From an uncultured Blautia sp. (lineage in GTDB: Bacteria; Bacillota; Clostridia; Lachnospirales; Lachnospiraceae), in NCBI GenBank assembly GCA_900549015.1, contig URMH01000006.1:1-64000 (forward strand): 64,000 nucleotides of DNA, given 5' to 3'. A program made the position numbers and the translations under genes. Every line of letters starts with the position of its first letter. Within the stretch, counting starts at the first letter, position 1. Positions 52,262 to 61,360 of this stretch are shown piece by piece. The notes under the pieces were generated by a model. The model saw only the letters and a list, made by a program, of their open reading frames with translations. It did not search any database and was not told where the DNA came from.

Positions 52262-54173
52262 ATAATTTTTCCAGCTGTCCAAGCCACACAGCCGCGCTTG
52301 CATCGCTTGGCATACGAAGATCTCCTCTCGGGGAAAGCGCCACGCTTCCCACCTTTGGTCCGTCCGGGACGCAGGAGCGCTTAAACTGCTGGGCAAAAAA
52401 TCGTCTGTAAAATATTTTCAGCCATTTAAGAATCGTCTCTTTGTCGTAAACTCCCTCAAATGTCTTACATGCAATATCATAAATTTTCTTCGGCTCAAAG
52501 CCTGCACGAAGCATATAGTAAATATAAAAATCATGAAGCTCATATGGTCCTACAAGATCTTCCGTCTTCTGTGCGATTTCCCCGTCTTTTGGCGGGAGAA
52601 GTTCCGGGCTTACCGGTGTGTCCAGAATATCAAAAAGAACCTCTGAAAGCCCTTTATCTTCGGCATTTTCCGCATAATACTGCACAAGATGGCGCACAAG
52701 CGTTTTCGGCACAGAAGCGTTCACTCCGTACATGGACATATGGTCGCCATTATACGTTGCCCAGCCAAGAGCCAGCTCTGATAAATCTCCCGTTCCCACA
52801 AGAATGGCGCCTTCCTGGTTTGCCATATCCATAAGGACCTGTGTTCTCTCCCTTGCCTGGCTGTTTTCATATGTGACGTCATGAACTGAAGGATCGTGTC
52901 CTATATCACGGAAATGCTGAGAAACGGCTTCTTTAATATTTACCTCGCTTAAAGAAGCGCCCATGCGGCTGCTTAATTCACAGGCATTTGTGTACGTTCT
53001 GTCTGTTGTTCCAAAGCAGGGCATGGTCACACAGTGAATGTTGCTTCTTGGGATTCCCATAAGATCAAATGTCCTCCCGATCACAAGAAGAGCAAGTGTG
53101 GAATCCAGTCCTCCGGATAATCCCACCATTGCCTTTTCGCTGTGTACATGCTCCATACGTTTTTTCAGCCCCATTGCCTGAATATTTAAAATAGATTCGC
53201 AGCAGCGCGCTCTCTCTTCTTTATCTTCCGGCACAAAAGGACTTGGGGAAAATCTTCTTGTAAGAGAAGTCTTCTCCATTTCCGCCTCAAAAGGAATCCG
53301 CACATGACTGCCTTCTTCTGCTGCCGGATAAGTAGAGAGCCTTCTTCTGTCGTCTGAGAGACGCTGTACGTCAATTTCCCCGTAGATCACATTATTTTTG
53401 AAGCGTTTCCCCTCTGCAAGAATGGTTCCGTTTTCCGCAATGAGATTCTGCCCTCCGAAAACAAGATCCTGGGAAGATTCTCCTTCTCCTGCTGTTGCAT
53501 AAATATAGCCGCAGACAAGGCGGGCAGACTGTCCGTTTACAATGGTTCTTCTGTAAGCGTCCTTTCCCACCATCTCATCACTTGCGGAAAGATTTACGAT
53601 AATATGAGCTCCTGCCAGCGCATGAGAAATACTTGGCGGCATGGGAACCCAGAGATCCTCGCAGATTTCTGCTGCCACTGTAAATTCCGGCATATTTTCA
53701 CATACAAAAATCAGGTCTGTACCAAAGGGTACTTCCTCTTCGTTTACTTCCATATAATCCAGCGCGCCCTCTTCTGCCGGAGTAAAATGACGCAGCTCAT
53801 AAAATTCATTATAATTCGGAAGATTTGTTTTCGGTACGATTCCAAGAATTTTTCCCCTGTTTAAAACTGCAGCCGCATTGTAAAGCTTTCCGTTTTTCCG
53901 AACAGGAAGTCCCAGAAAAATAAGCCCGTCTGTCTCCTTTGTTTCTTCTGCAAGAAATAAAAGGGTATTCCACGCAGAATCAAGAAGTGTGCGCTGCCAG
54001 AAAAGGTCATGACAGGTATAGCCGGTAATACAAAGCTCCGGAAATACCATAACCTTTGCATGTTCTTTTTCCATTTCCCGGATAATCCCGAGGATTTCTC
54101 TTCCGTTTGCCTCACAGTCTGCCACCGTTACCTTCGGTGTTCCGGCAGCGGCCTTTATAAACCCCAGTTCCAT
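52260..54173 (-). CDS. nadE: Glutamine-dependent NAD+ synthetase
   Basis: A 637-residue two-domain enzyme. The N-terminal nitrilase domain makes ammonia from glutamine (Glu in FPELCITGYT, Lys in PKTNLPNYNEFYE, Cys in AAEICEDLW). The C-terminal domain uses it to amidate deamido-NAD (P-loop-like GLSGGLDSTLAL, GTGDLSELALGW, PPSAEL-like TPVSPELLPP). Length fits the large glutamine-dependent type. It sits 9 bp after hslO in the same direction. Confidence 0.95.
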   Translation of the reverse strand: MELGFIKAAAGTPKVTVADCEANGREILGIIREMEKEHAKVMVFPELCITGYTCHDLFWQRTLLDSAWNTLLFLAEETKETDGLIFLGLPVRKNGKLYNAAAVLNRGKILGIVPKTNLPNYNEFYELRHFTPAEEGALDYMEVNEEEVPFGTDLIFVCENMPEFTVAAEICEDLWVPMPPSISHALAGAHIIVNLSASDEMVGKDAYRRTIVNGQSARLVCGYIYATAGEGESSQDLVFGGQNLIAENGTILAEGKRFKNNVIYGEIDVQRLSDDRRRLSTYPAAEEGSHVRIPFEAEMEKTSLTRRFSPSPFVPEDKEERARCCESILNIQAMGLKKRMEHVHSEKAMVGLSGGLDSTLALLVIGRTFDLMGIPRSNIHCVTMPCFGTTDRTYTNACELSSRMGASLSEVNIKEAVSQHFRDIGHDPSVHDVTYENSQARERTQVLMDMANQEGAILVGTGDLSELALGWATYNGDHMSMYGVNASVPKTLVRHLVQYYAENAEDKGLSEVLFDILDTPVSPELLPPKDGEIAQKTEDLVGPYELHDFYIYYMLRAGFEPKKIYDIACKTFEGVYDKETILKWLKIFYRRFFAQQFKRSCVPDGPKVGSVALSPRGDLRMPSDASAAVWLGQLEKL

Positions 54174-54182
54174 AAGCTCCTC

Positions 54183-55067
54183 CTATCTGGCTTTACATCT
54201 TCTCAGGATTTCTTTTAATTCCTCCACAGAGAACACGTAATTTGTATTGCAGAAATGACAGTTCATCTCCACTTCTTTTCCCTCCTGGATCAGCTCGTTT
54301 AATTCTTTTCTTCCGATGCTGATCAGGGCTTTTTCCACACGTTCCTTGCTACAGTTGCAGTAGAATTTTGTATCCATGCGGTCGTTGATTTCTATATCAA
54401 ACCCTTCGAGAACTTTTTCAAGAAGACTTTCCGGTGTATGTCCCTCCTCAAGAAGATTTGTAACAGAATTGATCTTCTGCACGTTTTCTTCCAGCTTTGC
54501 AATCACAGATTCCTCTGCAAAAGGCATGAGCTGCACAATAAATCCTCCTGCCTGGCGCACAGTATTGTCTTTATTCATAAGAACGCCAAGTCCTACTGCT
54601 GACGGAACCTGCTCGCTTGTTGCAAAATAGTAAGTAAGGTCATCTGCAATCTCACTTGTCTGGAGAGCAACCTGTCCCATATATGGCTCTTTCAGTCCCA
54701 TATCCTTAATAATATTCATAAAACCGACGCCCACAGCTCCCGCTACGTCAAGTTTTCCCTTACTGTTTGCGGGAATACACACATTTGGATTTCCCACATA
54801 TCCTTTTACGTTTCCTTTGGAATCTGCTGTTACCGTAATGCCCTGAAGGGGACCGCCTGCATGGATCTGGAGCGTCAGAATGTCCTTATCTCCCTTCATC
54901 ATCGTTCCCATCATGGCGCCGCCTGTCAAAAGACGTCCCAGAGCCGCCGTTGCCACAGGGCTTGTATTATGCGCCTTTCTCGCTGTCTCCACCACATCGG
55001 TTGTCACTGCTGCAAATGCACGGATCTGGCTGTTTGCAGCAGTTGCTCTTATAATATAATCACTCAT
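54183..55067 (-). CDS. hslO: Hsp33 redox-regulated chaperone
   Basis: Hsp33 (294 residues) is a holdase switched on by oxidation. The C-terminal zinc switch shows all four cysteines: CNC in FYCNCSKERVEKAL and CHFC in EMNCHFCNTNYVF. The N-terminal body GGPLQGITVTADSKGNVKGY is typical. The start at 55067 (MSDYIIRATAAN) has AGGAG eight bases upstream, while a GTG at 55076 would lie inside that site. The gene follows a methyltransferase gene and precedes nadE. Confidence 0.95.
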   Translation of the reverse strand: MSDYIIRATAANSQIRAFAAVTTDVVETARKAHNTSPVATAALGRLLTGGAMMGTMMKGDKDILTLQIHAGGPLQGITVTADSKGNVKGYVGNPNVCIPANSKGKLDVAGAVGVGFMNIIKDMGLKEPYMGQVALQTSEIADDLTYYFATSEQVPSAVGLGVLMNKDNTVRQAGGFIVQLMPFAEESVIAKLEENVQKINSVTNLLEEGHTPESLLEKVLEGFDIEINDRMDTKFYCNCSKERVEKALISIGRKELNELIQEGKEVEMNCHFCNTNYVFSVEELKEILRRCKAR

Positions 55068-55072
55068 ATCTT

Positions 55073-55837
55073 TCACTCCTGTTCTGTTTTTCCATGCTCC
55101 CGCGCCACAAAGGTAAGTCTTCCGCTTTCCTCAGAAGGCGGATTTTTTGTATAGGCGTCATAAACGGCAAGAACTTCCATTCCTGCCTTTTTAAGGAGCT
55201 CTTTTATTTTTTCTTCTGAATATGCTTTCTGATAATGAACTTCTTCTGTTTTTTCGTAAAGCCCGTCTTCTCTTGGAAGAAAAAGGGTCAGTCCGTAAAC
55301 ATTCATTCCCGTTTCTTCGTCATACTCATTTTCCCAGATGAAGCTTCCCTCTTCCCTGTTCTCCGCTATTGTAGTATTTCCCAGCATTTCCCTGTATTTA
55401 TACACCGTATTCATATCAAAGATAAAAATACCTTTTGGGTCAAGGTAATTATTTACAAGGGAAAAAACATGGAGAAGGTCTTCTTCCTCCGTTATATAAT
55501 TCAGACTGTCGCAAACGCTTACCGCTGCGCGCACCGTTCCGTACAGTTCAAACTCCTCCATGTCCTGGAGAAGATATAAAATATCGTGCCCGGATTCCTC
55601 TCTTTTTTCCATTGCCTCGGCAAGCATTTCCTCCGCGTTGTCCACGCCGATCATATCGTACCCCGCGTCTGCGAGAAGCTCTGTCATGGTCCCTGTCCCG
55701 CAGCCGAGTTCCAGAACAAGACCGTCGCCGACTCCGTACTCTTTCAGGCTTTCTGTAAGATAAGACGCCCAGGCTTCATAATCTACATTATCCATAAAAA
55801 TATCGTAGACTCTGGCAAATTCTCCATATGCTTCCAT
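55073..55837 (-). CDS. Class I SAM-dependent methyltransferase
   Basis: A 254-residue soluble methyltransferase. The SAM site reads VLELGCGTGTMTELLADAGY (motif I), followed by GVDNAEEMLAEA and LQDMEEFEL. The N-terminus YGEFARVYDIFMDNVDYEAW resembles YqeM-like enzymes, which are often encoded by ribosome- or stress-related genes. The substrate cannot be told. It sits directly upstream of hslO, with the hslO ribosome binding site just after its stop, suggesting a methyltransferase-hslO-nadE operon. Confidence 0.88.
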   Translation of the reverse strand: MEAYGEFARVYDIFMDNVDYEAWASYLTESLKEYGVGDGLVLELGCGTGTMTELLADAGYDMIGVDNAEEMLAEAMEKREESGHDILYLLQDMEEFELYGTVRAAVSVCDSLNYITEEEDLLHVFSLVNNYLDPKGIFIFDMNTVYKYREMLGNTTIAENREEGSFIWENEYDEETGMNVYGLTLFLPREDGLYEKTEEVHYQKAYSEEKIKELLKKAGMEVLAVYDAYTKNPPSEESGRLTFVAREHGKTEQE

Positions 55838-55886
55838 TTTTCATTCCTCCGCCAACCATCATACCACAGGTTCTCAAAAACTGCAA

Positions 55887-55914
55887 AGAGAGTTCGACAA
55901 AAGCCGAACTCTCT
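55887..55914 (-). terminator. Hairpin after the lipoprotein gene
   Basis: AGAGAGTTCG pairs with CGAACTCTCT around an 8-nt loop; on the minus strand a loose T-rich run follows. It separates the lipoprotein gene from the methyltransferase gene. Confidence 0.6.
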
Positions 55915-55977
55915 GAATCAGGAACGCCTGCGTGTTCCTTATACAAAATACACGCTGCAAAGCAGCCTCTTCTGCAC

Positions 55978-57006
55978 TTACTGTACAGGCATATAATATA
56001 CGTCTGCTGCTTCTCCGTGATAATAATAATCTACATCGTTCTGGTCGTATACGTCCTCGTCATTTGCAAAACGGTAGCTGTTTCCGTCTTTGTCCACCCA
56101 GTTTCCGTTAGCATCCGGGAAAATAACAAGCGGCTGTCCGTCGGAATTGCGGTAAATGGTTCTTGTCTGGCTTGTATCACTTAGCTGCGCGTCTGTAAAA
56201 CCGCCGGAATTTGTTGTGCCGGAAGAGCTTCCGTCTGATGTTCCTGCATCACTGCCAGTTCCCTCAGAAGAAGTACCGTCTGCATTCTGTCCTTCACCGG
56301 AAGTATTACCGTCTCCTTCCGCTTTTTTATCCTCTGACTGCTTTGGAGCTGCGCTCTTGAGGGAAGAATCACCTAAAATCTGGAAGCTTGCAACGGAATC
56401 TTCTGCCTTTTTAAGAAGCTTCTCATCATCTTTCCTGATAGATGCTTCTATGCTGTAGAATTCGCCGTCATTTGCGTAAACACGCTTCACTGCCCATGCA
56501 ATTCCATCTGTCTTCTCTGTATTATTGTATTTTACATTATAAGAATATACATTTACGCCATTTACATCACTTGCAGAATATGTCCTGATTTCATAATCGG
56601 TTCTCGGTTCAAGTCCTGCCGCCTTCTCCAGTGAATTAGCCATATCCTCTGTGCTTGGAATGACAGCAGAAGACATATCTTCTTCGCCTTTGCCATGTGT
56701 GATCACAATTTTGCCCTGATCCGGAGACTCAAAGCTTACCAGATCTTCTTCGTCTGATTTATTTGCCCATGTGGCGTCCGGAAGTTTAATGGCAATACTC
56801 TTATCTTTTGATGTATATGTTGTATTCTGTCCGTCAGCAGGTGCCGGAGTTGCTGTAGGTTTTGGAGCTTCTGTTGGTTCTGGAGTAGGAGTCGCCTCCA
56901 CAACTACCTGGTCTTCCGGTTCATCTCCGCCAAACCCGCAGGCTGTCAGCGCGCCTGAGAGAGCCACGGTCATCACCAGCATTGCAAGTACTTTTTTATT
57001 CTTCAT
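55978..57006 (-). CDS. Predicted lipoprotein of unknown function
   Basis: 342 residues with a signal peptide and lipobox (VMTVALSGALTAC, lipidated Cys at about 23), so the protein should be anchored outside the membrane. A Pro/Thr/Glu spacer (TPTPEPTEAPKPTATPAPAD) is followed by a compact domain of about 150 residues (SIAIKLPDATWANKSDEEDL). A Ser/Gly/Thr-rich linker and a C-terminal module with YRNSDGQPLVIFPDANGNWV and Tyr/Asp-rich ends follow. No enzyme motif is seen. A strong promoter lies about 45 bp upstream, so it is transcribed on its own. Confidence 0.75.
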   Translation of the reverse strand: MKNKKVLAMLVMTVALSGALTACGFGGDEPEDQVVVEATPTPEPTEAPKPTATPAPADGQNTTYTSKDKSIAIKLPDATWANKSDEEDLVSFESPDQGKIVITHGKGEEDMSSAVIPSTEDMANSLEKAAGLEPRTDYEIRTYSASDVNGVNVYSYNVKYNNTEKTDGIAWAVKRVYANDGEFYSIEASIRKDDEKLLKKAEDSVASFQILGDSSLKSAAPKQSEDKKAEGDGNTSGEGQNADGTSSEGTGSDAGTSDGSSSGTTNSGGFTDAQLSDTSQTRTIYRNSDGQPLVIFPDANGNWVDKDGNSYRFANDEDVYDQNDVDYYYHGEAADVYYMPVQ

Positions 57007-57047
57007 GGTATCCTCCTTTTATCGTCTCATAAAGTTCTTTGGAATAC

Positions 57048-57076
57048 ATTTTACAATTCTATTACAGACTTGTCAA
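57048..57076 (-). promoter_or_regulatory. Lipoprotein gene promoter
   Basis: TTGACA (57071-57076) and TAAAAT (57048-57053) on the minus strand, exactly 17 bp apart. Confidence 0.75.
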
Positions 57077-57090
57077 TGAAATTTCCCTTG

Positions 57091-59133
57091 TCAGTTTATA
57101 AAATAACTGTGAAGTTCATGGAGCGCCCGTGTTGCAGCAATATATCTTCCCTGTCGAAACAGCGCACTTTTCTCTTCCTTTGGAAAGACAGAGAATACCC
57201 GGTCAAACTCCAGTCCTTTTGCAAGATAAAATGTAGTAACAGTAAGACCTTTTTCGAATTTCCGGCTGTCCCTGTGAAGATAAAATACATTCTCTCCCAG
57301 CATTTCCTTTAGAAGAGAGGTGAAAAGAGAGGCGCTTTTTTCATCTGAAAGGATCACAGCCTCCGTCTCGTATTTTCCCTCTTCTTCTTTTACCTCTTCC
57401 GCAATTTTCTCTGCTGTCTCTCTTAAAGAATCAAATTCCAGTTCCTTCACCGGTTTCCCGTGGCGTTCAAATAAATCCATATCCTGGATTCCGGCAAGTC
57501 TGTTTGCATAAGAAGCAATCTCTACAGTATTGCGATAGCTTTTATTCATATAAATTGTGCGAATCTCTCTTCCGAAAATTTCCGGAAGGAAAGTCGTCAC
57601 GTCCTGTATTCTGTCTTCCATAGTCTGCGCCCTGTCTCCCAGAATCGTCATCCTGCAGGGAAAAAGCATCTGAAGGATTTTATACTGAAGTCTGGAATAA
57701 TCCTGCATTTCATCGACTATAAGATGTTTGACATTTCCTTTTGCCTGTCTGTTTAACAGGCGGTACTTGAAGTACAAAACAGGATATACGTCCTCATAGG
57801 GAAGCTTTCTCTTTTCAAGGGGCACTTTCGGAAGCGGGGAAAACCCTTCTTCTGAAAGAAATCTGTTATAAAGAACATACACATCTCCCGTCTCATACAT
57901 TCCTCGAAACTTTTCTTTTACAGCCTCTTTCTCTTCTTCCTCCATGTCTCTGTTTCTCAGTGTCTCCACCTCATCGATAAAATATTCCGCAACAGCGTCC
58001 ATTCTGGATAAAAGAGGAATCTCCCCAAACTTAAAATAAAAAAGAGAAATAATTTCTTTTTCTGTTTTGACAAAGCCTCTGTGTTCCACATCACGGAAAT
58101 TCATGAGGCTGTCCTCCAGTTCCAGAAGAAAGCCTTCGATTTTATCTGTAAATTCCGCAGTCTCCTTCTCTTTTAAAGAATCTGCCAGAAATGGAAATTT
58201 CAGATTTTTTTCTATCTGATCATATCTGTCCTCACAGTCTGCCGCCACATCCTGAAGTTCTTTGTATGCAAAAAGGTCAAAACTCATTTCCCTTATATTT
58301 TCTTCTCCAAGCTCCGGAAGAATATGAGAAATATAATCTGAAAATACACTGTTTGGAGATAAGATTAAAATATCTGAAGATTTCAGATTTTTTCTGTCGT
58401 GATAGAGAAGGTAGGCAATCCTGTGAAGCGCCACAGAGGTTTTTCCGCTTCCTGCTGCTCCCTGGATCACAAGGATCCTGTCTTTTGTGTTGCGGATAAT
58501 AGCATTTTGCTCTTTTTGTATGGTGCGGATAATGTTTTTAAGCTGTACCTCTCCGCTGCTTCCAAGTTCTGCCGCCAGAATCTCGTCGTCGATTTTTACA
58601 TCGCTCTCAAACTCATACACCATGTTTCCGCCGCGGATCTTATACTGCCATTTGGAAGTAATTTCCCCGGTCAGCTCTCCTACAGGAGCTTCATACTGTG
58701 CCGGTCCCTTATCGTAATCATAAAAAAGCCCGCTCACCGGCGCTCTCCAGTCATAAATAAGAGGGGTCTGTCCTGTCCGCTCCGAAAAATTTCCAATTCC
58801 AATATAAAAAGTTTCCGGCTCTTCCTCGCCTTCATACACAAAATCTACTCTTCCGAAAAACGGAGAATCCATCATTTTTGTAAAGCGCTGTTTCAGAAGA
58901 AGCTGCTGCTGATTGGCATTTACCTGCTGAAACAAAGCCTGCTGATTATCGTAATCCTCATATCCGTACTGGTCCATCTCCGTATAGTTTTCCCAGTAAT
59001 ATTCGTGCATTCCCTGAATTTCCTTCTGTCCCTCTTTCAGGGAAAGATTTACTTCTTCCACTCTTTTTTCAAGCTTCTGAAGAACAAATTCAAGGAATGC
59101 ACTTCCTGTTTCCTGTTTATTTTCTGAACTCAT
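57091..59133 (-). CDS. HelD-like RNA polymerase-associated helicase
   Basis: A 680-residue UvrD-family ATPase resembling HelD, which frees stalled RNA polymerase. It has an N-terminal coiled coil (LQKLEKRVEEVNLSLKEGQK), a domain with TPLIYDWRAPVSGLFYDYDK, Walker A GAAGSGKTSVALHRIAYLL, motif II VDEMQDYSRLQYKI, and motif V TTFYLAKGLEFDRVFSVF. The YDWRAP block is characteristic of HelD and separates it from UvrD and PcrA. Somewhat shorter than Bacillus HelD (774). The following gene is 7 bp upstream of it and unrelated. Confidence 0.88.
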   Translation of the reverse strand: MSSENKQETGSAFLEFVLQKLEKRVEEVNLSLKEGQKEIQGMHEYYWENYTEMDQYGYEDYDNQQALFQQVNANQQQLLLKQRFTKMMDSPFFGRVDFVYEGEEEPETFYIGIGNFSERTGQTPLIYDWRAPVSGLFYDYDKGPAQYEAPVGELTGEITSKWQYKIRGGNMVYEFESDVKIDDEILAAELGSSGEVQLKNIIRTIQKEQNAIIRNTKDRILVIQGAAGSGKTSVALHRIAYLLYHDRKNLKSSDILILSPNSVFSDYISHILPELGEENIREMSFDLFAYKELQDVAADCEDRYDQIEKNLKFPFLADSLKEKETAEFTDKIEGFLLELEDSLMNFRDVEHRGFVKTEKEIISLFYFKFGEIPLLSRMDAVAEYFIDEVETLRNRDMEEEEKEAVKEKFRGMYETGDVYVLYNRFLSEEGFSPLPKVPLEKRKLPYEDVYPVLYFKYRLLNRQAKGNVKHLIVDEMQDYSRLQYKILQMLFPCRMTILGDRAQTMEDRIQDVTTFLPEIFGREIRTIYMNKSYRNTVEIASYANRLAGIQDMDLFERHGKPVKELEFDSLRETAEKIAEEVKEEEGKYETEAVILSDEKSASLFTSLLKEMLGENVFYLHRDSRKFEKGLTVTTFYLAKGLEFDRVFSVFPKEEKSALFRQGRYIAATRALHELHSYFIN

Positions 59134-59140
59134 GGAACAC

Positions 59141-59461
59141 CTACACAGCGATCACGGCAGTTCCGCTCACTGTTACCATCAGCATTCCGTTGCCGGAACC
59201 AAGCACTTCATAATCAATATCGACGCCTACTACTGCATTTGCGCCTAACTGCACTGCCCTTGATTCCATCTCTGCAATGGCTCTCGTTCTTGCATTTACC
59301 AGTTCCTCCTCGTACGTGTTGGAGCGGCCTCCAAACATATCGGAAAGGCTTGCTGCAAAATCTTTTATAAAGTTTACTCCGGAAACTACCTCTCCGAATA
59401 CGATTCCTCTGTATTCCCGGATCTCTTTTCCTTCTATGGACGGTGTGGTTGTAATAATCAT
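59141..59461 (-). CDS. UPF0145 (YbjQ-like) protein
   Basis: A 106-residue protein of the YbjQ/UPF0145 family, recognised by [40 protein letters not shown] and the C-terminal VTVSGTAV. Members form ring-shaped oligomers and may bind metal, but no function is settled. It has an AGGAGG-like site before the ATG and precedes helD by 7 bp, likely co-transcribed. Confidence 0.9.
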   Translation of the reverse strand: MIITTTPSIEGKEIREYRGIVFGEVVSGVNFIKDFAASLSDMFGGRSNTYEEELVNARTRAIAEMESRAVQLGANAVVGVDIDYEVLGSGNGMLMVTVSGTAVIAV

Positions 59462-59524
59462 AAATTTATCCTCCTGAACATTTATTTCTGATATTATATA
59501 CCAGACCGCCCCAAATGTATAGTA

Positions 59525-61360
59525 TTACGCACCTGCTTTTTCAAACTGGCTGTTATAAAGATCCGCGTAAAATCCTCCTGCTCTTAAAAGCTCCTCATGA
59601 TTTCCCTGCTCAATAATATCTCCGTCTTTCATCACAAGGATCAAATCTGCGTCTTTGATCGTGGATAAACGATGTGCGATTACAAAGCTTGTTCTTCCCT
59701 TCATCAGATTATCCATTGCTTTCTGGATCTGCATTTCTGTTCTTGTATCAACAGAGGAAGTTGCCTCGTCAAGGATCAGGATCCTGTTGTCTGCAAGAAT
59801 GGCTCTCGCAATGGTAAGGAGCTGTTTCTGCCCCTGAGAAATATTACTCGTCTCCTCATCAAGCACCATGTCGTAGCCGCCCGGCTGCTGCATGATAAAG
59901 TTATGGATATGAGCAGCCTTTGCCGCTGCAACCACTTCCTCATCTGTGGCGTCAAGACGTCCGTATCTTATATTTTCCCGTATGGTTCCGGAAAACAGCC
60001 AGGTGTCCTGAAGCACCATGCCGAACATTTCACGGAGCTCGCTTCTGTTAAAGTCTTTTACATTATGACCGTCAATGGAAATGCTTCCGCCGTTAATATC
60101 ATAAAAACGCATGAGAAGTTTTACCATTGTTGTTTTTCCGGCTCCTGTAGGACCGACGATCGCAATTTTCTGACCGTCTTTTATGTCAGCAGAAAAATCA
60201 TGAATAATAATCTTATCCGGATTGTAGCCGAATTTTACATGATTAAATTCCACATTTCCGGAAAGTTTTGTAATATCTGCCGGATTTTCCACTGTCTGGT
60301 CTTCCTCCGGCTCCTCAAGAAATTCAAACACACGCTCGGAAGCTGCCGCTGACGACTGCAGAAGGTTTACTACCTGGGCGATCTGCTGGATCGGCTGTGT
60401 AAAGTTTCGGATATACTGGAAGAAGGACTGAATGTCTCCCACCTCGATGCTTCCTTTAATAGTAAACACACCGCCTAAAAGGGCAACCATCACATATCCC
60501 AGATTTCCCACAAACTGCATGACGGGCATCATCATACCTGAGAAAAACTGTGATTTCCATGCGGATTCATAAAGTTTTTTATTGTCTTTTTCAAATTCCT
60601 CCACAACATCATTTTCTTTGTTAAATACTTTGACTACGTTGTGTCCGCCGAAATTCTCTTCTATCTGGCCGTTTACCTCTCCAAGATATTTCTGCTGTGC
60701 CTGGAAATATTTCTGAGAGTGCTTCATGACCTTCTGGATAATAAACATAGATACAGGAAGGATTAAAACTGCGGCAACTGTCATCCACACATTAATAGAC
60801 AGCATCATGATAAATACACCGATCAGAGTGGTAACCGAGGTAATGAGCTGCGTCATACTCTGGTTCAAACTCATCTGAAGGGTATCCACATCGTTTGTAA
60901 TCCTGGAAAGAATCTCTCCGTTTGTGCGGCTCTCATAATAATTCATAGGAAGCCGGTTCATCTTCTTTGAAATATCCTTACGGAGACTGTATGTCACATC
61001 ATTGGAAATTCCTGTCATAACAAAGCCCTGGATCAGGGAAAACAGGGAACTTACCAGATAAAGACCAAGTGTCCACAGAAGAATCATTCCGATTTTTTCA
61101 AAATTGATCCCGCCTGTTCCGTTTACCTTTGCCACAAGACCGTTAAACAGCTCTGTTGTTGCTTTTCCGAGAATCTTCGGTCCCACAATGCTGAATACGG
61201 TTCCTGCGACAGCAAAAACAAACATCATGGCAAACCGGAATTTATAATGCTCCATATATTTAAAAAGCTTTTTCATAGAGCCTTTGAAGTCCTTGGCTTT
61301 TTCTCCGGCAGCCATTCCGTGGCCATGCCCCATCGGGCCTCTTCTTTTCTGCTCACTCAT
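59525..61360 (-). CDS. Heterodimeric ABC exporter, catalytically intact subunit
   Basis: A 611-residue half-transporter with six membrane helices and an ATPase. A His/Gly-rich leader (RRGPMGHGHGMAAGEK) precedes the membrane domain. Walker A is GPTGAGKTTMVK, and Walker B ILILDEATSSVD keeps the catalytic Glu, but its own signature is ISQGQKQ rather than LSGGQ. With its partner it forms one working and one degenerate ATP site, as in BmrCD or TM287/288. The start at 61360 overlaps the partner stop as ATGA and follows GAGGAGG. Probably a multidrug or peptide exporter. Confidence 0.92.
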   Translation of the reverse strand: MSEQKRRGPMGHGHGMAAGEKAKDFKGSMKKLFKYMEHYKFRFAMMFVFAVAGTVFSIVGPKILGKATTELFNGLVAKVNGTGGINFEKIGMILLWTLGLYLVSSLFSLIQGFVMTGISNDVTYSLRKDISKKMNRLPMNYYESRTNGEILSRITNDVDTLQMSLNQSMTQLITSVTTLIGVFIMMLSINVWMTVAAVLILPVSMFIIQKVMKHSQKYFQAQQKYLGEVNGQIEENFGGHNVVKVFNKENDVVEEFEKDNKKLYESAWKSQFFSGMMMPVMQFVGNLGYVMVALLGGVFTIKGSIEVGDIQSFFQYIRNFTQPIQQIAQVVNLLQSSAAASERVFEFLEEPEEDQTVENPADITKLSGNVEFNHVKFGYNPDKIIIHDFSADIKDGQKIAIVGPTGAGKTTMVKLLMRFYDINGGSISIDGHNVKDFNRSELREMFGMVLQDTWLFSGTIRENIRYGRLDATDEEVVAAAKAAHIHNFIMQQPGGYDMVLDEETSNISQGQKQLLTIARAILADNRILILDEATSSVDTRTEMQIQKAMDNLMKGRTSFVIAHRLSTIKDADLILVMKDGDIIEQGNHEELLRAGGFYADLYNSQFEKAGA